64,000 nt of DNA from Actinophytocola gossypii (GTDB lineage: Bacteria; Actinomycetota; Actinomycetes; Mycobacteriales; Pseudonocardiaceae): assembly GCF_025165815.1 (NCBI RefSeq), contig NZ_JAFFZE010000024.1, positions 1 through 64,000 of the forward strand, in the 5' to 3' direction. The position numbers and the translations under genes were made by a program. This document shows, in pieces, positions 1 through 7,560 of this stretch. Each line of letters starts with the position of its first letter. Positions within the stretch are counted from its first letter, which is position 1. The notes under the pieces are model-generated. The model was given only the letters and a program-made list of their open reading frames with translations, searched no databases and was not told the origin of the DNA.

Positions 1-223
1 CCGGCAGGGTGCCCGCAGGAGCGCGGATCTCGGCCGGGAAGTTCGGCAGCGTCGCCAGGTCGTTGCCGAACGCGGCCGCCTCCGAGGTGAACCGGTCACC
101 GGTCAGCTGCATACCGTCACCGGAGTCGCCAGCAAACCTGATCACCACGCGGTCGAGCTTGGTCACCTGGGTGGGCCGGGTGCTGCCCAGCTCGCCGTTT
201 CCTCCGTTCACGCTGGAACTCAT
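1..223 (-). CDS. korA: 2-oxoacid:ferredoxin oxidoreductase alpha subunit, N-terminal part (truncated by window edge)
   Basis: Only the first 74 codons lie in the window. Reading leftward from the ATG at 223, residues 24-74 match the start of KorA-type alpha subunits: a hydrophobic beta strand (RVVIRF) followed by [12 protein letters not shown] at 31-42, then an [18 protein letters not shown] stretch typical of the gamma/alpha fusion subunit. The enzyme oxidatively decarboxylates 2-oxoglutarate with CoA and a low-potential acceptor in the cytoplasm, together with KorB, which would be expected further left. A purine-rich AGAGAGGGA ribosome-binding site lies about 10 nt upstream. It is on the same strand as the crotonase gene, 132 bp away. 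Confidence 0.85.
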   Translation of the reverse strand, partial: MSSSVNGGNGELGSTRPTQVTKLDRVVIRFAGDSGDGMQLTGDRFTSEAAAFGNDLATLPNFPAEIRAPAGTLP

Positions 224-355
224 GTTGTGCTGGTCCCTCTCTCGCACGGCTACGTGCCTGTGTCGAGCCTAGCTGTGCACGTTGTGGGTCTCCCTGTTCT
301 CCAGGGTATGCGGGTCCCACATCACAGTCAGATCTCCCAGAGTCTGGGACGACGG

Positions 356-1117
356 TCAGGCCTGCCGGGAGATGCGCTCGCGCATGGCGGCCAGCAGCTC
401 GGCGAAGGCGGGCGTGTCCATGGACGCCAGCTGCGCCACGAGCTCGGTCTCGACCGCGTCCTCGTGACGATCGTAGGCCGCCGTCGTGCGGAGGGTTCGC
501 TTGGTGGTCGTGACCAACTCACGCGGCGCCTTCGCCGCCGGTCCCGCCAGCTCGACCGCCGCGCTGACCAGGGCGGCGTGGTCCCCGTCCACCTGCCGGA
601 ACGCCAGCCCGGTCCGCACCGCCTCGGCCCCGTCGAACCGCTGCCCGAACACGGTCATCGCCATCGCCGTCTGCGGCCCCACGACCCGCTGCAGCATCCA
701 CGTCATCCCGCCACCCGGGTGCAGCCCCAACTGCAGGAACCGCGCGTCGAACCGCGCCGCCGGGCCCACGAGTCGAACGTCACACGCCAGTGCCAGGTTC
801 AGCCCGGCCCCGACCGCCGCACCCCCCACCGCCGCGATCGTCGGCAGCGCACAGTCGGCGACCGCGAGGAAGCCGGCGTAGATCGCCCGCAGCCCCTCCT
901 CCCGGGCTTCCCCGAGCGCGGTCAGATCGGCGCCCGCGCAGAACGCGGGCGGCGCGCCGGTGACCACGAGCGCGTGCACGGAGTCGTCCCGCTCACACTC
1001 CCGCACCAGTTCGACCATCCGCCCGGCCATCCCCAGCGTGATCGAGTTGCGGCGGTCGGGAACGTTGAGAGTGAGCACCGCGACCCCGTCCCGGCGCTCG
1101 AGCAGCACGTCGTCCAT
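356..1117 (-). CDS. Enoyl-CoA hydratase/isomerase family protein (crotonase fold)
   Basis: 253 residues, the usual crotonase length. The fold signature is clear: CAGADL (oxyanion-hole strand) near residue 65, the AVGGAAVGAGLNLALACD helix-strand, and LGLHPGGGMTWML, the family's LGxxPGGG segment. The Glu normally found just before this segment (xPExxLG in hydratases) is replaced (ARFLQLG), so true hydratase activity is uncertain and an isomerase or hydrolase role is possible. An upstream in-frame extension exists, but the ATG at 1117 matches the family N-terminus and lies 11 bp after the Lrp stop codon, suggesting co-transcription with the regulator. Confidence 0.82.
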   Translation of the reverse strand: MDDVLLERRDGVAVLTLNVPDRRNSITLGMAGRMVELVRECERDDSVHALVVTGAPPAFCAGADLTALGEAREEGLRAIYAGFLAVADCALPTIAAVGGAAVGAGLNLALACDVRLVGPAARFDARFLQLGLHPGGGMTWMLQRVVGPQTAMAMTVFGQRFDGAEAVRTGLAFRQVDGDHAALVSAAVELAGPAAKAPRELVTTTKRTLRTTAAYDRHEDAVETELVAQLASMDTPAFAELLAAMRERISRQA

Positions 1118-1128
1118 GGCCGGGAACT

Positions 1129-1587
1129 CTAGGTCACCTCGGGCGCTGGCGGCCGCTCCAGCAACCGCGAGAGCACCACGGTCGAGACGGTCCGGTCGAT
1201 CATGTCCACCGCTCGGAGCCGCTCCAAGGCGTCCTCCAGGTGGTGGATGTTCGCGGCCCGCAGGTGCACGATCGCGTCCGCCGCCCCCGTCACGCTGTAC
1301 GCCGCCACCACCTCCGGCAGCGGCAGCAGCCGAGCCCGGATCCGGTCCGGAGTGACGTTCCCCATGCAGTGCACCTCGACGAACGCCTCCGTCCCCCAGC
1401 CCAACGCCTCCGGGTCGACCACGGCGGTGAACCCCCGCAGCACGCCTTCGTCCAGGAGCCGGTCCACCCGCCGCTTCACCGCCGGAGCGGAGAGTCCGAC
1501 CGCCTTCCCGATCTCCGAGTACGACGAGCGGGCATCGGCAACCAGTCGCGAAATGATTCGCTGATCCAAGCCATCCACACGCAACAT
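1129..1587 (-). CDS. Lrp/AsnC family transcriptional regulator
   Basis: 152 residues from the ATG at 1587 (MLRVDGLDQRII), the typical Lrp start; an ATG at 1617 would add ten non-conserved residues. An N-terminal winged helix (about 1-60: LDQRIISRL, YSEIGKAVGLS, VKRRVDRLLDEGVL) is followed by a RAM ligand-binding domain (about 65-150, VEVHCMGN, YSVTGAADAIVHL). Such proteins bind DNA as dimers or octamers and sense amino acids. It is divergent from a dimethylarginine-hydrolase-like gene; the same pairing occurs beside mycobacterial arginine-catabolism genes (Rv2323c/Rv2324). A palindrome in the shared intergenic region is the likely operator. Confidence 0.9.
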   Translation of the reverse strand: MLRVDGLDQRIISRLVADARSSYSEIGKAVGLSAPAVKRRVDRLLDEGVLRGFTAVVDPEALGWGTEAFVEVHCMGNVTPDRIRARLLPLPEVVAAYSVTGAADAIVHLRAANIHHLEDALERLRAVDMIDRTVSTVVLSRLLERPPAPEVT

Positions 1588-1616
1588 TCTGCATGCAGGA
1601 GGGTGCCAAAGCGACA

Positions 1617-1631
1617 TTGATCGCCGATCAA
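1617..1631. promoter_or_regulatory. Palindromic operator between lrp and ddaH
   Basis: TTGATCGCCGATCAA is a 15-bp palindrome with 7-bp arms around a single central base, lying between the divergent regulator and hydrolase genes. Lrp-family dimers bind such short dyads. It overlaps the -35 hexamer of the rightward promoter, so binding could repress or activate ddaH. Assignment to the adjacent Lrp protein is inference from position. Confidence 0.6.
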
Positions 1632-1652
1632 CCCCGCACTTACATTGGAATC
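1617..1652 (+). promoter_or_regulatory. Predicted promoter for a leaderless ddaH transcript
   Basis: TTGATC at 1617-1622 and TACATT at 1641-1646 are separated by 18 bp. Transcription starting 7 nt after the -10 falls on the A of the ATG at 1653, and no Shine-Dalgarno sequence precedes that ATG. This is what a leaderless mRNA, common in Actinobacteria, would look like. Confidence 0.5.
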
Positions 1653-2486
1653 ATGACGGAAGCCCGCGTGCCGACCCGGCGTCGCTACCTGATGTGCGAG
1701 CCGAAGCACTTCACGGTCGAGTACACGATCAACCCGTGGATGGACCCCAGCCAGCCGGTGAGCACGGAGCTGGCGGTCAAGGAGTGGACCGAGCTGGCGG
1801 ACACCTACCGCCGCTGGGGCCATCAGGTCGAGTTCATCCAGCCCCAACCGGGCCTCCCCGACATGGTCTTCGCCGCCAACTCCGGCACCGTCATCGACGG
1901 CCGGGTGCTTGGCGCCCGCTTCCGCGCTCCCCAGCGGGCCGCCGAAGCCGACCACTACCGCCGGTGGTTCCTCGACCACGGCTACCGCGACGTGACCATG
2001 CCGACCAAAACGAACGAGGCCGAAGGCGACTTCACCTGGACCGGCGAGGTGCTACTGGCCGGCACCGGCTTCCGCACCGACCCCGGCGCGCACGCCGAGG
2101 CCCAGGAGATCCTCGGCGTCCCCGTGATCTCCCTGCAGCTGGTGGACCCCCGCTACTACCACCTGGACACCGCGCTCTGCGTCCTCCAGGAAGCGACGTC
2201 GGACCGCCGGGCCCACGTCGCCTACTACCCCGAAGCCTTCAGCCCCGGCTCCCAACGCGTCCTCTACCGCCTCTTCCCCGACGCGATCGTCGCCAACGCC
2301 GCCGACGCCGAGTGCCTCGGCCTCAACGCCGTCTCCGACGGCCGCAACGTAGCGATCCCCATGGAAGCCACCCACCTGGCCGACCAACTCATCAACCACG
2401 GCTACGACCCCACCTTCCTCGACATCTCCGAACTCCGAAAGTCCGGCGGCGGCCCCAAGTGCTGCACGATGGAACTCCGGGGCTGA
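1653..2486 (+). CDS. ddaH: Dimethylarginine dimethylaminohydrolase / amidinotransferase-family hydrolase
   Basis: 277 residues of the guanidine-modifying pentein superfamily. Visible signatures are FAANSGTV (about 73-80), EGDFTW (acidic substrate-binding motif), YYHLDTALC with the catalytic His, and the C-terminal GGGPKCCTME with the nucleophilic Cys. Members hydrolyse methylarginines or arginine-like substrates to citrulline plus amine. The ATG at 1653 gives the family N-terminus (RRYLMCEPKHF); an upstream in-frame ATG at 1593 would run through the operator region. The divergent Lrp gene supports a role in arginine or methylarginine catabolism, but rocD/rocE are not adjacent here. The exact substrate (ADMA, arginine or ornithine) is not decided by sequence. 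Confidence 0.82.
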   Translation: MTEARVPTRRRYLMCEPKHFTVEYTINPWMDPSQPVSTELAVKEWTELADTYRRWGHQVEFIQPQPGLPDMVFAANSGTVIDGRVLGARFRAPQRAAEADHYRRWFLDHGYRDVTMPTKTNEAEGDFTWTGEVLLAGTGFRTDPGAHAEAQEILGVPVISLQLVDPRYYHLDTALCVLQEATSDRRAHVAYYPEAFSPGSQRVLYRLFPDAIVANAADAECLGLNAVSDGRNVAIPMEATHLADQLINHGYDPTFLDISELRKSGGGPKCCTMELRG

Positions 2487-2514
2487 ACAAATCGGTGGAC
2501 GGAACGTCGGCGCG

Positions 2515-2664
2515 CCCCTACGGTTCCGGCGACCGTGACTCGACGCCCGGAGGTGAGACCCATGAACGCTGTTTCGATGTGGGTGCTCCCCTCGTCGTCA
2601 CGGTCGGGCGACTGACGTAGGGGTTGCCGGGAGTACCTCGAGCAGGCACTCCCGAAAGGCAACC
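2515..2664 (+). promoter_or_regulatory. Structured 5' leader with ribosome-binding-site hairpin (putative translational attenuator)
   Basis: Two nested structures can be drawn by eye. A long-range stem pairs CCCCTACG (2515-2522) with CGTAGGGG (2616-2623) and CGACCGTGAC (2530-2539) with GTCACGGTCG (2597-2606); a short upstream ORF lies in its loop. Directly after that ORF's stop, GGTTGCC (2622-2628) plus GGGAGT (2629-2634) pair with ACTCCC (2648-2653) plus GGCAACC (2658-2664), leaving the GAAAGG ribosome-binding site of the acetyltransferase gene partly in the bulge and stem. This is the layout expected for ribosome-mediated control of translation. Confidence 0.6.
2562..2615 (+). CDS. Putative 17-residue leader peptide upstream of the GNAT gene
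   Basis: ATG at 2562 is preceded by a very strong Shine-Dalgarno sequence, GGAGGTGAG (2549-2557). The ORF reads MNAVSMWVLPSSSRSGD then TGA. An in-frame GTG at 2553 could extend it by three codons. It stops 6 nt before the hairpin that covers the next gene's ribosome-binding site, which is the position expected of a regulatory leader peptide. No homologue is recognised; the call rests on the ribosome-binding site and the architecture only. Confidence 0.45.
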   Translation: MNAVSMWVLPSSSRSGD

Positions 2665-2668
2665 ACCC

Positions 2669-3430
2669 ATGAACACTTCGCGCTTCACCGCGGGCGAACC
2701 CGCGGTGGAGATCACCCGCGTCGAGCCGGGACTGTGGCACGCGCTGGACGACGGCCGGGTGACCGGCCGCGCCGAGACCACCACCCGTCCCGACGGCCGG
2801 GTCTTCCTCAGCGTCGACGCCTGGCACCGCTCCGTCTTCGACCAGCTCGCCCACGCGATGCTCGCCGCCCTGCCGGAACCGCTGCACACCGTGGTCGACG
2901 AGACCGACGACGAAACGCTGGCCGCCTGGCGACAGGCCGGGTTCACGATCCGGCGGCGCGAGTGGGAGTACGCCGTGCCCACCGATCCGCGCGTCACCGG
3001 CCCGGCTCGCCCGGTCACGATCGTGCCCGCCGAAGCCGATCCGCTGCGCGAGCTGGACCGCGTCGTCCGCGCCGAGGTCGACGCGACCGTCGGCTGGGCG
3101 GAGATGCCGGCCGAGGTGCTGGTCCGGCCGCCCGACGACCCGGCGAAGTACGCCGTGGCCGTCGAGGACGGCGAGTACGTGGGCCTGATCCGAGTGGCCC
3201 AGGTGACCCGTCTGCCCCGGATCGGCCTGGTCGCCGTCCGCGCCGACCGGCGCCGCCGGGGCATCGCCCGCGCGCTGCTGGCCGACGCGCTCGGCGTCCT
3301 GCACCGGGCGGGGATCGAGACGGCGTCGGCCGAGGTGAAGGAGACCAACGAGGCGGCGACGGCACTGTTCGATGGCATCGGTGCCCGGCGGACGAACAGC
3401 ACCCTGGAGCTGGTGCGCCATGGCCGGTAA
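2669..3430 (+). CDS. GNAT family N-acetyltransferase
   Basis: 253 residues. The C-terminal half carries a clear GNAT domain: [10 protein letters not shown] (beta 4), [20 protein letters not shown] (motif A, acetyl-CoA pyrophosphate loop RRRRGIA), and a final [13 protein letters not shown] segment (motif B). The N-terminal 100 residues look like a degenerate second acetyltransferase half. ATG at 2669 follows GAAAGG; the in-frame upstream extension lies inside the leader hairpin. Its last 11 nt overlap the start of an IF-1-like gene, so the two are probably translationally coupled. The substrate (drug, amino acid or protein N-terminus) cannot be told. Confidence 0.85.
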   Translation: MNTSRFTAGEPAVEITRVEPGLWHALDDGRVTGRAETTTRPDGRVFLSVDAWHRSVFDQLAHAMLAALPEPLHTVVDETDDETLAAWRQAGFTIRRREWEYAVPTDPRVTGPARPVTIVPAEADPLRELDRVVRAEVDATVGWAEMPAEVLVRPPDDPAKYAVAVEDGEYVGLIRVAQVTRLPRIGLVAVRADRRRRGIARALLADALGVLHRAGIETASAEVKETNEAATALFDGIGARRTNSTLELVRHGR

Positions 3431-3641
3431 GGGCGGGATCGAGGTGGAGGGAACCGTCGTCGAGTGCCTGCGTGACGCCCGGTTCACGGTCGAGCTGGCG
3501 AACGGGCACCACGTGCTCGCCCACGTCAGCGGCAAGATCAGGAAGAACTACATCAAGATCCTGCCGTACGACCGCGTCCTGGTCGAGCTGAGCCCGTACG
3601 ACCTGAACCGGGGCCGAATCCTGTTCCGCTACCGGACCTGA
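3420..3641 (+). CDS. Translation initiation factor IF-1 family protein (probable second copy)
   Basis: 73 residues, the full length of IF-1, with the S1/OB-fold landmarks [42 protein letters not shown] and the closing [11 protein letters not shown]-1 binds the 30S A site during initiation. The start overlaps the acetyltransferase gene (ATG at 3420, upstream stop at 3430). In actinobacteria the main infA lies after adk-map downstream of the spc operon, outside this window, so this is probably a paralogue with a conditional or stress role. It diverges from typical actinobacterial infA ([14 protein letters not shown] in place of LENGHKVLAHISGK). Confidence 0.85.
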   Translation: MAGKGGIEVEGTVVECLRDARFTVELANGHHVLAHVSGKIRKNYIKILPYDRVLVELSPYDLNRGRILFRYRT

Positions 3642-3650
3642 GGCACGGAA

Positions 3651-3686
3651 GGCCGTTCCCGTCGGCGGTCCGCCGCGGGAACGGCC
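3651..3686. terminator. Bidirectional hairpin terminator
   Basis: GGCCGTTCCCG (3651-3661) pairs perfectly with CGGGAACGGCC (3676-3686), with a further GGCGG/CGCC pairing inside the loop. It sits in the 47-bp gap between the convergent IF-1-like and VOC genes, so it can serve both. Confidence 0.8.
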
Positions 3687-3688
3687 CG

Positions 3689-4012
3689 CTACCCGGCCAG
3701 CGACAGGCTGTTGCCGTCCGGATCCAGCACGACGACGTGCCGCACGCCGTTGGGATAGGTCTCCACCGCCTCGTGCTCGATCCCGTGCGCGGCGAGGCGG
3801 GCCAGGATGTCGTCGAGGTCGGTCACGCCAAGGGTGACCATCGCCCCGCCCGCCCGATCGCCCCGATGATCGACCACGATCCAGGCGTTCTCGCCGATCT
3901 GCCACAGGTGTTCCTCGCCGATGACCTCGTCGGCCGGGCGCCCGAAGAACGCTCCGTACCACTCCAGTGCCCTGGCCCGGTCACTCACGCCCATGACGCT
4001 GTACAGGTCCAC
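3689..4012 (-). CDS. VOC superfamily (glyoxalase/bleomycin-resistance-like) protein
   Basis: 107 residues forming one betaalphabetabetabeta module pair: RALEWYGAFFGRPAD near the N-terminus, MVTLGVTDLDDILARLAAHG in the middle, and VVLDPDGNSLSLAG at the end, the usual DPDGN close of the fold. Family members are metal-dependent lyases, dioxygenases or drug-binding proteins. The gene is divergent from an ArsR-type regulator, with two palindromes in the 103-bp gap, so the pair may be coregulated. Its substrate is unknown. Confidence 0.8.
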   Translation of the reverse strand: MDLYSVMGVSDRARALEWYGAFFGRPADEVIGEEHLWQIGENAWIVVDHRGDRAGGAMVTLGVTDLDDILARLAAHGIEHEAVETYPNGVRHVVVLDPDGNSLSLAG

Positions 4013-4082
4013 GTCCTCGGCTCCTCTCGATCGTCCCGAGAAAGTAGACCGTTGCCGCGACCGGAACTCATCGGAAGCTCTT

Positions 4083-4110
4083 GAAAGGAACCTTTCGAAA
4101 GGATACTTTC
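4083..4110. promoter_or_regulatory. Two tandem 14-bp palindromes (ArsR-type operator)
   Basis: GAAAGGAACCTTTC (4083-4096) and GAAAGGATACTTTC (4097-4110) are directly adjacent. The first is a palindrome with 6-bp arms, the second has 5-bp arms. They end 5 bp before the regulator's ATG at 4116, so a dimer bound here would block its own transcription and could also affect the divergent VOC gene. ArsR-family dimers bind dyads of this size. Confidence 0.75.
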
Positions 4111-4115
4111 ATATC

Positions 4116-4673
4116 ATGCGACACCGCGTCACCGACAGCGAACTCATGGGCGCGCTCGCCCACCCCCTGCGCGCCGCGCTGCTGCGCCACCTCATGGCCG
4201 TGGGACCGCGCACCGCCAGCGAGTGCGCCGAGGCGGTCGGGTCGACGGCCTCCAACTGCAGCTGGCACCTGCGCCAGCTCGCCCGGTTCGGACTCGTCGA
4301 GGAGGCCGGCGAGCGCGGCGGACGGGAGCGGCCATGGCGGTCCGCGGTCGTCGGGCTCGAGCTGGGGGAGCCGGCCGCGGATCCGACGACCAACGCGGCG
4401 CGGCGCGCGATCCTCGCCAACGCGCTCAACGAGGAGGCCACCCTCACCCAGCGCTTCCTCGACCGCGCCGACGAACTCGAGCCCGAGTGGCGCGACGCGG
4501 GCGCCCTGGACACCTACGGCCTCACGATCACCGCCGACGAACTGCGCCAGCTGGTCGCCCGGATCGACGAGCTGGTCCGGCCCTACGTCGCCACCGTGCG
4601 TACCGCGCCGCCGGACGACGCGCGGGCCGTCCACCTCGGGCTCCGCGCCTTCCGCCGCCTGGATCGGGCGTGA
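4116..4673 (+). CDS. ArsR/winged-helix transcriptional regulator
   Basis: 185 residues. The N-terminal 80 form a winged helix: LAHPLRAALLRHLM, TASECAEAVGSTASNCSWHLRQLARFGLVEE (helix-turn-helix with recognition helix) and a wing ending RPWRS. The C-terminal 100 residues (NEEATLTQRFLDRADEL onward) are helical, as in ArsR proteins with an extended effector domain. No Cys pair typical of metal sensors is visible. The start at 4116 follows the palindromic operator. Its stop overlaps the MFS start by 4 nt (GTGA), so it heads an operon with an MFS transporter and a siderophore-interacting protein. Confidence 0.85.
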   Translation: MRHRVTDSELMGALAHPLRAALLRHLMAVGPRTASECAEAVGSTASNCSWHLRQLARFGLVEEAGERGGRERPWRSAVVGLELGEPAADPTTNAARRAILANALNEEATLTQRFLDRADELEPEWRDAGALDTYGLTITADELRQLVARIDELVRPYVATVRTAPPDDARAVHLGLRAFRRLDRA

Positions 4674-5827
4674 ACCGGAGCTTCGCCCGCCTGTGGACAG
4701 CCGCGTTCTGCTCCGAGACCGGCGAGTGGATGCTCCAGGTCGCGTTGCCGGTCCTCGTCTACCAGAGCACCGGCTCGGCCGCCTCCACCGCCGCCATGAT
4801 GATCGTCGGGATGGTTCCGGCCGTCGTGCTCAGCCCGGTCGCCGGAGTGCTCGCCGACCGCGCCGACCGGCGTCTGCTGCTCCTGCTCGTCTGCCTCGGC
4901 CAGGCCGTGGTCGCGCTGCCGCTGCTGGTGGTCGACGGCGCCGGCTGGTACCTCGTGATGGCGGCGCAGGCCGCGCTCGCCGCCGTGTTCGAACCCGCCC
5001 GCACCGCGCTCGTGCCCGCGCTCGTCGCCCCGGAGCGGGTCACCGCCGCCAACGGGATGCTCGCCTCCGCCGGCAACGTCGCCCGGCTCGCCGGGGCCTG
5101 GCTGGGCGGCCTGCTGTTCGCGCTCGGCGGCATCGGGTTGGTGGTCGGCGGGTACGTGGTCGTGCTGCTGGCCGCGGCGGGCGCGCTGGTGGTGCCGTTC
5201 GGCGACCGTGGCCGTGCGCCGGCCGATCGCCGACCGGCCGTGCGGGAGTGGCTCGACGGGCTGAACCTGATCCGGCGGAACCGGCGGCTGTGGGTGGTCG
5301 GCGCGGCCATGGTGCTGATGGCCGCGGCGCAGGGCATGTTCCTGGTGCTGTTCGTTCCGTTCGTGCTCGACGTGCTGCGGGCCGGGCCGGAGGGGGTGGG
5401 GCTGCTGCGTGGGGTGCAGGCGGTCGGTGGGCTCCTGGCCGGGCTGGGGATCGCGGTACTGGCCAGGCGGGTGTCACCCACGCAGATGTACGGGTGGGGA
5501 GCGGTCACGTTCGGTGTCGTGTCCGCGGTGGGCTGGCACGCCCACGGGTTCGGCGCCGGCCTCGGGGTGTACGTCGGGTTGTTCGTGCTGGTCGGCGTGC
5601 CGTCGGTGGTCGCGGCGACGGGGCTGGTGTCGACGCTGCAACGTGCCGTGCCACCCGCCGCGGTCGGCCGGTTGACCAGCACCGCGTTCGCCGCGATCGC
5701 GCTGGGGACGGCCGCGGGCATGCTGATCGCCGGCTGGACCGCGACCTGGCCGCCGATCCTCGACGTACAGGCGGCCGGCTACCTGGTGGGCGGAGCTTTG
5801 GTGCTCATCGGCGAAAATGGCCGGTGA
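4670..5827 (+). CDS. Major facilitator superfamily transporter
   Basis: 385 residues, starting with GTG at 4670 that overlaps the regulator stop. It opens with RLWTAAFCSETGEWMLQVALP, a common start of the enterobactin-exporter/MFS_3-like group, followed by the loop GVLADRADRRLLL (the MFS DRxxRR loop between helices 2 and 3). About 11-12 hydrophobic helices are visible, e.g. MVLMAAAQGMFLVLFVPFVL and GVYVGLFVLVGVPSVVAATG. Membrane-located, proton-driven export is likely. The following siderophore-interacting protein suggests a siderophore or related substrate, but drug efflux is equally possible. Confidence 0.85.
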   Translation: MNRSFARLWTAAFCSETGEWMLQVALPVLVYQSTGSAASTAAMMIVGMVPAVVLSPVAGVLADRADRRLLLLLVCLGQAVVALPLLVVDGAGWYLVMAAQAALAAVFEPARTALVPALVAPERVTAANGMLASAGNVARLAGAWLGGLLFALGGIGLVVGGYVVVLLAAAGALVVPFGDRGRAPADRRPAVREWLDGLNLIRRNRRLWVVGAAMVLMAAAQGMFLVLFVPFVLDVLRAGPEGVGLLRGVQAVGGLLAGLGIAVLARRVSPTQMYGWGAVTFGVVSAVGWHAHGFGAGLGVYVGLFVLVGVPSVVAATGLVSTLQRAVPPAAVGRLTSTAFAAIALGTAAGMLIAGWTATWPPILDVQAAGYLVGGALVLIGENGR

Positions 5828-6588
5828 TGAGTACCAACACCGCACGCAGGCGTTCCCGCCGGCAGGAGACCGGCCTCTGGCGGGTCCCGGTGCGCCGGGT
5901 CGAGCAGGTCACCCCCCGCCTGGTCCGGGTCACCGTCGGCGGCGACGAGCTCGCCGGGTTCGTCAGCGCCGGCACCGACCAGAACGTGATGCTGTACTTC
6001 TACCCCGACGACGTCCCCCCGCCGGAGACGCTCGAGGACGCGCGCGCCAGGTGGTCCACGAACCGCCCGCTGACCAGGACGTACACCATCCGCCGGCACG
6101 ACCCCGCCGCCCACGAGCTCGACTTCGACTTCGTCCTGCACGACGCCCCCGGCCCGGCCTCCGACTGGGCCAAGCGCGCCACCCCCGGCGACCACCTGAT
6201 CCTCGTCGGCCCGTCGCCCGCCTACCAGCCCGATCCGACCGCCGACTGGCACCTGCTCGCCGGGGACGAGACCGCGCTCCCGGCCATCGCCGCCATCCTC
6301 GACGTGCTCCCCGACGACGCCGTGACCAGGGTGTTCGTCGAGGTCGAGGACGCCGCCGAGGAGCAGCCCCTGCCCGCTCCGGTCACCTGGACGCACCGCG
6401 CCGACGGCGGCTCGCTGGCCGCCGCCGTCGCCGCCGCGGAGCTGCCGGACGGCCGGGTCGACGCCTGGCTCGCGGGGGAGCGGTCGTCGATGGTCGAACT
6501 GCGCGCGCACCTGCTGGACCAGCGCGGATTCGACCGCCGCCAGGTCCGGCCGACCACCTACTGGCGGCGCGGCGCCCCCGGCAGCTGA
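5827..6588 (+). CDS. Siderophore-interacting protein (FAD-dependent ferric-siderophore reductase)
   Basis: 253 residues of the ViuB/SIP family. The N-terminal FAD-binding barrel contains the RTYTIRRHD signature (about residues 87-95, R-x-Y-T) and GDHLILVGPS; the C-terminal domain carries LLAGDETALPAIAAIL and ends WLAGE...YWRRG, as in the family. These flavoproteins reduce Fe(III)-siderophores in the cytoplasm to release iron. The ATG shares one base with the transporter stop (TGATG), so the genes are translationally coupled in an ArsR-MFS-SIP operon. Confidence 0.9.
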   Translation: MSTNTARRRSRRQETGLWRVPVRRVEQVTPRLVRVTVGGDELAGFVSAGTDQNVMLYFYPDDVPPPETLEDARARWSTNRPLTRTYTIRRHDPAAHELDFDFVLHDAPGPASDWAKRATPGDHLILVGPSPAYQPDPTADWHLLAGDETALPAIAAILDVLPDDAVTRVFVEVEDAAEEQPLPAPVTWTHRADGGSLAAAVAAAELPDGRVDAWLAGERSSMVELRAHLLDQRGFDRRQVRPTTYWRRGAPGS

Positions 6589-6687
6589 CCTGCGCATTCG
6601 ACGCGAATCGGAACTCAGGTGCCCGGAACGACGTTGTACGGCGAGGAGTCCACGACAGTCACAGGAGTTGGTGGAGGAGCGCCGGAA

Positions 6688-7554
6688 GTGCACAGGCACT
6701 ACAACGGGTTGAAGACCGCGCTGCTGCTCGGCGGCATGAGCGCGCTGATCATCCTGATCAGCTCGCTGTTCGGCCGCACCGCGCTGTTCATCGGACTTGG
6801 CCTCGCGCTGCTGATGAACGGCTACGCCTACTTCAACTCCGACAAGCTGGCGCTGCGGGCCATGCGGGCGAGGCCGGTGTCCCAGGCCGAGCAGCCGGAG
6901 ATGTACCGGATCGTGCGCGAGCTGGCGACCTCGGCCCGGCAGCCGATGCCGAGGCTGTACGTGAGCCCGACCCAGGCCCCGAACGCGTTCGCCACCGGCC
7001 GCAACCCGCGCAACGCGGCGGTGTGCTGCACCACCGGCATCCTGGACCTGCTCGACCAGCGTGAGCTGCGCGCGGTGCTCGGGCACGAGCTGTCCCACGT
7101 CTACAACCGCGACATCCTGATCTCCTGCGTCGCGGGCGCCCTGGCCAGCGTGGTCAGCGTCCTGGCCAACCTGGCGATGTTCGCCGGCCTGTTCGGCGGC
7201 TCCGACGAGGACCGCCCGAACCCGATCGCGATGCTGCTGCTGGCGCTGCTCGGCCCGGTCGCGGCCGGCATCGTGCAGATGGCGGTCAGCCGGTCGCGGG
7301 AGTACCAGGCCGACCAGTCCGGCGCGGAGCTGACCGGCGACCCGATCGGCCTGGCGTCGGCGCTGCGCAAACTGGAGTACGGCACCCGGGTGGCGCCGCT
7401 GGCGCCCGAGCCGAGGGTCGTGTCCCAGTCGCACCTGATGATCGCCAACCCGTTCCGCCCCGGGGAGCGTGCGGCCAGGATGTTCTCCACGCACCCGCCG
7501 ATCGCCGACCGCATCCGCCGCCTGGAGGAGATGGCCCGCCGCCAGGGCTTCTAG
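6688..7554 (+). CDS. htpX: Membrane zinc metalloprotease HtpX
   Basis: 288 residues, normal for HtpX. The family start [15 protein letters not shown] follows the GTG at 6688, which has a strong GGAGGAG site 8 nt upstream; a GTG at 6619 would add 23 unsupported residues. Two N-terminal membrane helices, zinc-binding HELSH at 133-137, the third ligand Glu205 in [11 protein letters not shown], a further hydrophobic pair between them, and a C-terminal STHPP segment are present. HtpX degrades misfolded membrane proteins. It is convergent with rmlA (6 bp between stops). Confidence 0.93.
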   Translation: MHRHYNGLKTALLLGGMSALIILISSLFGRTALFIGLGLALLMNGYAYFNSDKLALRAMRARPVSQAEQPEMYRIVRELATSARQPMPRLYVSPTQAPNAFATGRNPRNAAVCCTTGILDLLDQRELRAVLGHELSHVYNRDILISCVAGALASVVSVLANLAMFAGLFGGSDEDRPNPIAMLLLALLGPVAAGIVQMAVSRSREYQADQSGAELTGDPIGLASALRKLEYGTRVAPLAPEPRVVSQSHLMIANPFRPGERAARMFSTHPPIADRIRRLEEMARRQGF

Positions 7555-7560
7555 CCGGGT

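Noticed and set aside
356-1609. 417-residue version of the crotonase starting near 1609
   Set aside because: The extra N-terminal 164 residues are the antiparallel-free out-of-frame reading of the Lrp gene; the crotonase family starts at 1117.
6619-6687. Upstream GTG start for htpX
   Set aside because: It would add 23 unconserved residues and lacks a ribosome-binding site, whereas GTG at 6688 has GGAGGAG at 8 nt.
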